A stretch of DNA of 64,000 nucleotides from Saururus chinensis (Eukaryota > Streptophyta > Magnoliopsida > Piperales > Saururaceae). The stretch lies in the NCBI GenBank assembly GCA_035235625.1, contig CP141140.1, positions 10,808,685 to 10,872,684 of the forward strand. Direction: 5' to 3'. The notes under the pieces were generated by a model, which was given only the letters and a program-made list of their open reading frames with translations, was not told where the DNA came from and did no database searches. Positions within the stretch are counted from its first letter, which is position 1, and every line of letters begins with the position of its first letter. Shown here one piece after another: positions 60,249-64,000 of the stretch. The position numbers and the translations under genes were made by a program.

Positions 60249-61019
60249 GAGTGTGAGAGAATTACTCGAATTGAAGTCGCGGAATCTAGTTTCTAACTTT
60301 AAAAGTCATTCATTCATTGACCCCAGAAAGGAAGCCAGACCGAAAAAAATGAAACAAAAAGACAAAATGCACAGGGTTTCGACATAGCTGAGATCGGAAC
60401 TCACTGGGATCGATCGATCCTGGGTTGACTGACTCCAGAAACAAAACCCGGCCTGCTTGCGAGCGATCGGAACCAGATCGAGGGTGATATCGAAGGCGAA
60501 TAGGTGAAGTTCAACTTCAAACTGGAGCCTGGAGGGGGAATTCCAATCCCGGATTCAGGGATCCTCTCAGTCCGCTTTACCGTTTTTAGTTTCGCCAACT
60601 GTTTTTTTTATTTGAAAGGAAAAAGCTTTTCGCTCACGGCAGTCTAATAAGAATGATCAGACGGCTGAACATGTACATTTCTTTCACAGCGATCTAGCCA
60701 AGTCGCGCAAAACAAAAAAGTCGGGCTGTTAGGCGTACCATTATTTTAAAGCGGAAGTATAATTTTTAAAATTAAATTTTTTTAAAAATAAATAAATAAT
60801 CTTTTAAGTCTTAAATTAACACATATTTAAGCTTTTATCTTATTAATAAATAGTCAAAGGGGTGGGGACATAGTTCTAATAAGAAAATATGATTGGTGAT
60901 GAATTATCGATGACGGCTCACTAGAAATAGATTACTAGTGGCGACTCACTGGCAGGTGACCAGAGGCAACCATCTTTTCACTAAATCAAGCAACTCATCT
61001 TCTCACATAATAGACAAAA
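60249..61019. promoter_or_regulatory. YIP4-type gene 5' UTR and promoter region
   Basis: About 60250-60600 is GC-richer and contains gatcgatcgatc near 60410; it probably holds the 5' UTR of the minus-strand gene. AT-rich sequence follows. I could not place the transcription start. Confidence 0.4.
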
Positions 61020-62105
61020 TGACTCATAATAATAACACAATATGTTAATAATATATTTTATTAATTATACAATATGTGTCATATTGTGTTAACGATAACA
61101 TACTATATTCTTTGCGCTAGCAATTTATAATACAATGTAGCTCATATTACATATATGATAACCCTACATGTTAATAATATGTCTTATTAATAATATGATA
61201 TGTTCTATATCGCATATATGATAATATAATATTCACCATATCATAATCATGATAACACGATATGTATTTTTTTAGCCAACAACCCATAGTAAGATATGTT
61301 TCATATCACATATACGATAACATAATATTTCGTCATATCATGATATGTGTTCCTTGAGTCAGCGGCCAATAGTATAATATGCTTTATATCCCATGTACGA
61401 TAATACTATGTTTGCCATATATTATTAATGATAACACAATATGTGTTATTTGAGCCGACAACCCATAATACGATATGCTTCGTATCGTATACACAATAAC
61501 ATAATTTTCACCATATTGTGTTGATAATAACACGATATGTGTTTTTGAGTTAGCGACCAATAATACGGTATGCTCCATATCGCATATACGATAACACAAT
61601 ATTCGCCATATAATATTAACGACAACACGATATGTGTTCTTTGAGTAACTAACCTATAATATGATATTCTTCATATTATATATACGATAACACAATACTT
61701 ACTGTATTGTGTTAACGATAACACGATATGTGTTATTTGAGCCGATAACCCATAATACGATATACTCAATATCACACATATAATAACATGATATTCGTTA
61801 TTTTGTTAACAATAACAAAAAATATGTTTTTTGAGTCAGCGGCCCATAATACGATATGTCACATATACAATAACACGGTATTCGTCATATAGTGTTAACG
61901 ATAATATGATATGTGTTCTTTGAGCCAATGACCCATAACACGATATGTTTCATATCGTATATACGATAACACGACATGTTAACAATACGTGTTATTGATA
62001 GTACGATATGCTCTATATCCCATATATGATAACATGATATGCATTCTTTGATTGTATTAAAAAATATGACATTCACGACATTTGCCAATATGTGTTATTG
62101 ATATA
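61020..62105. repeat. AT-rich tandem array of about 96-bp units
   Basis: Units with consensus 'atgtgttctttgagcc.a', 'acccataatacgatatgc', 'ttcatatcgcatatacgata' and 'acacaatattcgccatat.' begin near 61343, 61441, 61537, 61632, 61728, 61824 and 61911. More degenerate units precede and follow, giving about ten in all. Spacing is 95-98 bp except for one deleted unit. Short minus-strand ORFs here are repeat translations. Confidence 0.9.
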
Positions 62106-63624
62106 AGTGTTCATCAAGTCAGGGATGAAAGCTTCTAAGATCGTGTATATGCTTACATTAGATATTTTACACACCCTTCTAAATATTATAAATACCCCTT
62201 ACTCATTTGTAGAAAGGGGTTAGCCCTCAAATCCCAAAAGTCACCAACAAAGGGTTGACCTTCAAGTCCCAAAAGCCTCCCCACAAAAACCTAAAATTGC
62301 ATAAAGTATATACCAAATCTAAAGAGTTTTCCACAAAACCAAAGTCCAAAAAGAAACTTTCAAGGCCAACATTTTTTTATCTTCAAAGCCTTCACCGAAT
62401 CAAGATGTTTTAAAACTTGGTAGGGGTTTGAAGATTAAAGAAAAATATTTCTAAAACAAGAGGAGAAGAAGAATTCAAAAAAAAAGATGTTACATCAATC
62501 AATAGAAGAAATGCTTTTGACTATCAAGTCTAAGAAGCTTTCACAAAGTTCAAAAACTCTCAATTTTGAAGAAATAACAAAAACAAAACCTTCTACCAAA
62601 GAAATAAGAAAAGTGAAGGAATAAAGCTCATTCATTAAGTGCTCTAAATATATATTTTTCAAAGCATCCTTTCAATTTTGAGGAGTTTGCAAGAAATATT
62701 ATTTCAATCCCAAGAAATTTATAAAGAGTTTGAAGTAAGAGATGTTGCACAAGGCAAATGAAGGAAAATTCTCAAGCTTGAAGGCAATAAAATATGGAAA
62801 GGAGAAGTCATTGCCTGTGATAATTTTATTTTATTTTGTTATTTTTTAATATTTATAGTCATTTTTTGATAATTTTAATATTCTCATAATTTATCTACTT
62901 TTAAATTTTTTTTATTTTTTACTATTTAATTGAAGAGTTTGAGAAATTAATTATTTACCATTATTTTATCCTAAATCTCAAGTAGTGTTCTTATCATTTC
63001 TCTACTAGGAGTGATTGACCAAGAAAGAGTCATCTTAAAAAAAAGTGATTTATTATCTATCTTTTGCAAAGAAGAGATCATCTTATCTTTACTTTTATCT
63101 TGTGCAAAAAAACCAACCGAAATCTCTTATACTAAATAAGAAGTTAAAATAGACAAAATCACTTTACGAGGTAATTCCAGGAGTTTCAACTAAAAATGGC
63201 CTAAATCTACTTGAGGATAAATTTGTAAATTCTACCCACCTATGCACCCAATAGTAATATTTCCACAACAAAACTGACTTAGAAGTTTTAAGTAGACTTT
63301 ACAAATAGGCCCCACGCAAAACTTAATTATTTACACCAATAAAAAATCGCTTTTATAAACAAATTTTATAAAAATTTTGATATAAAAATATCATTTTCCT
63401 TATCCCTAACTAGGATTCCATAAAATTATGATAAAATCTGAAGAATCATACCTTAATTTTCACACCCAAACGCCCCCTTTCGGCTTTCACTTACGATTCA
63501 AAGAAGGGTAAGTGAAATAGAATTGACGTCCACGACAGCGGGACCCACACCTTCCTTCATCAGTAGTCACCCCCGGCTTCCGGTGCTGGAATGTGAGTCC
63601 GGTGACCGAATCGGGTCTCCCTTA
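62106..63624. other. Upstream region of the CAAX protease gene
   Basis: AT-rich with A-rich stretches and no coding exon. The last 150 bp before the ATG at 63625 are GC-richer and likely contain the 5' UTR. Confidence 0.45.
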
Positions 63625-63861
63625 ATGGAGACTTCGGACGTTCCGCCGTCGCCGGAAATGGTAGAGGGCTCCGTGTCCAAGCCAGTTGCTCTGATCGCCT
63701 GTACCTCCATGGCCGTCTTCTACGTTGCCATCCTCCACGCCCCTGCTCTTATTCTACGCTTGTCTCCCCCTACCTCTTTGAACCAATTCATGATCCGCCG
63801 GTTCGTCTGTGCTGCCATCTCCTCCTTCGCCTCTGCTTCCCTCTGCGCGCTCCTCCTCTCA
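63625..63861 (+). CDS. CAAX prenyl endopeptidase (RCE1/FACE2) first exon; gene continues off the right edge
   Basis: ER membrane protease that removes the last three residues from prenylated CAAX proteins. Exon 1 (79 codons) starts at ATG 63625 (METSDVPPSPEM) and ends at a GT donor after 63861. A second in-frame ATG at 63658 could also serve. The exon encodes a first membrane segment (SKPVALIACTSMAVFYVAIL) and the family block LNQFMIRRFVCAAISSFAS, matching plant FACE2. The catalytic Glu/His motifs lie in later exons outside the window. Identification rests on this N-terminal resemblance. Confidence 0.85.
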
Positions 63862-64000
63862 GTGAGTTATTCCTTCCTTGTCCTTTGTCTTTCGATCACA
63901 TATACACGTCTTCTTGCCTTTTGTCGAATGAATTTAAGTACTAGTTCCACGTGCACTTGTTTAGAGCTCGAAATTTCTTGTCTTCCTCAATGAGTTTGCG

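Noticed and set aside
59716-60387. 223-codon plus-strand ORF
   Set aside because: Antisense shadow of the intact YIP4-type coding sequence.

Overview
This window is plant nuclear DNA, most likely from a non-grass monocot with a retroelement-rich, AT-rich genome. The evidence is intron-rich genes with GT-AG splicing and long introns, plant-only gene families (a TFL1/CEN-type PEBP, a germin-like protein, a chloroplast BASS4-type transporter), several kinds of plant transposon, and a single-exon germin gene with high GC at third positions. The monocot call is an inference; the species cannot be named from sequence alone. All exon joins were worked out by hand from splice signals and reading frame.

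Layout. 1-5.55 kb (-): 5' two thirds of a large nuclear-type protein gene of the Arabidopsis At4g29790/At2g19390 family, running off the left edge. 7.6-10.9 kb: gene-free, with a degenerate tandem array. 10.95-11.6 kb (+): intact germin-like gene. 12.76-19.59 kb (-): five-exon membrane-anchored alpha/beta-hydrolase gene whose 4.2-kb third intron carries a whole 2.95-kb Copia relic. 19.6-33.7 kb: intergenic, holding a GC-rich inverted-repeat element, a 5.9-kb Copia relic split by a 2,175-bp solo LTR that itself contains a 56-bp minisatellite, and a small MITE. 33.7-35.3 kb (+): complete four-exon TFL1/CEN-like gene with a Stowaway-type MITE in intron 2. 35.70-36.87 kb: Mutator-like element with a perfect 9-bp target duplication and GC-rich cargo. 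36.9-42.4 kb: gene-free, with an hnRNP-type RRM pseudogene fragment and a repeat cluster. 42.45-52.88 kb (-): complete 14-exon BASS4-type gene with three LINE fragments and a degraded MITE in its introns. 53.3-54.3 kb: R2R3-MYB pseudogene abutting a broken N-terminal fragment of another gene. 54.6-59.4 kb: gene-poor, with an inverted-repeat element and local duplications. 59.49-60.25 kb (-): intact single-exon YIP4/YIPF5-type gene. 61.0-62.1 kb: AT-rich array of about 96-bp units. 63.6 kb to right edge (+): first exon of a CAAX prenyl endopeptidase (RCE1/FACE2) gene.

The intact genes are unrelated housekeeping or developmental loci (flowering-time regulator, plastid transporter, Golgi/TGN protein, prenyl-protein protease, hydrolase, germin). 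They do not form a pathway cluster. The distinctive content is the layered transposon history: insertions in introns, a nested solo LTR, an antisense Ty3/gypsy protease piece inside a Copia relic, and several gene fragments. No new defence or biosynthetic system was found.
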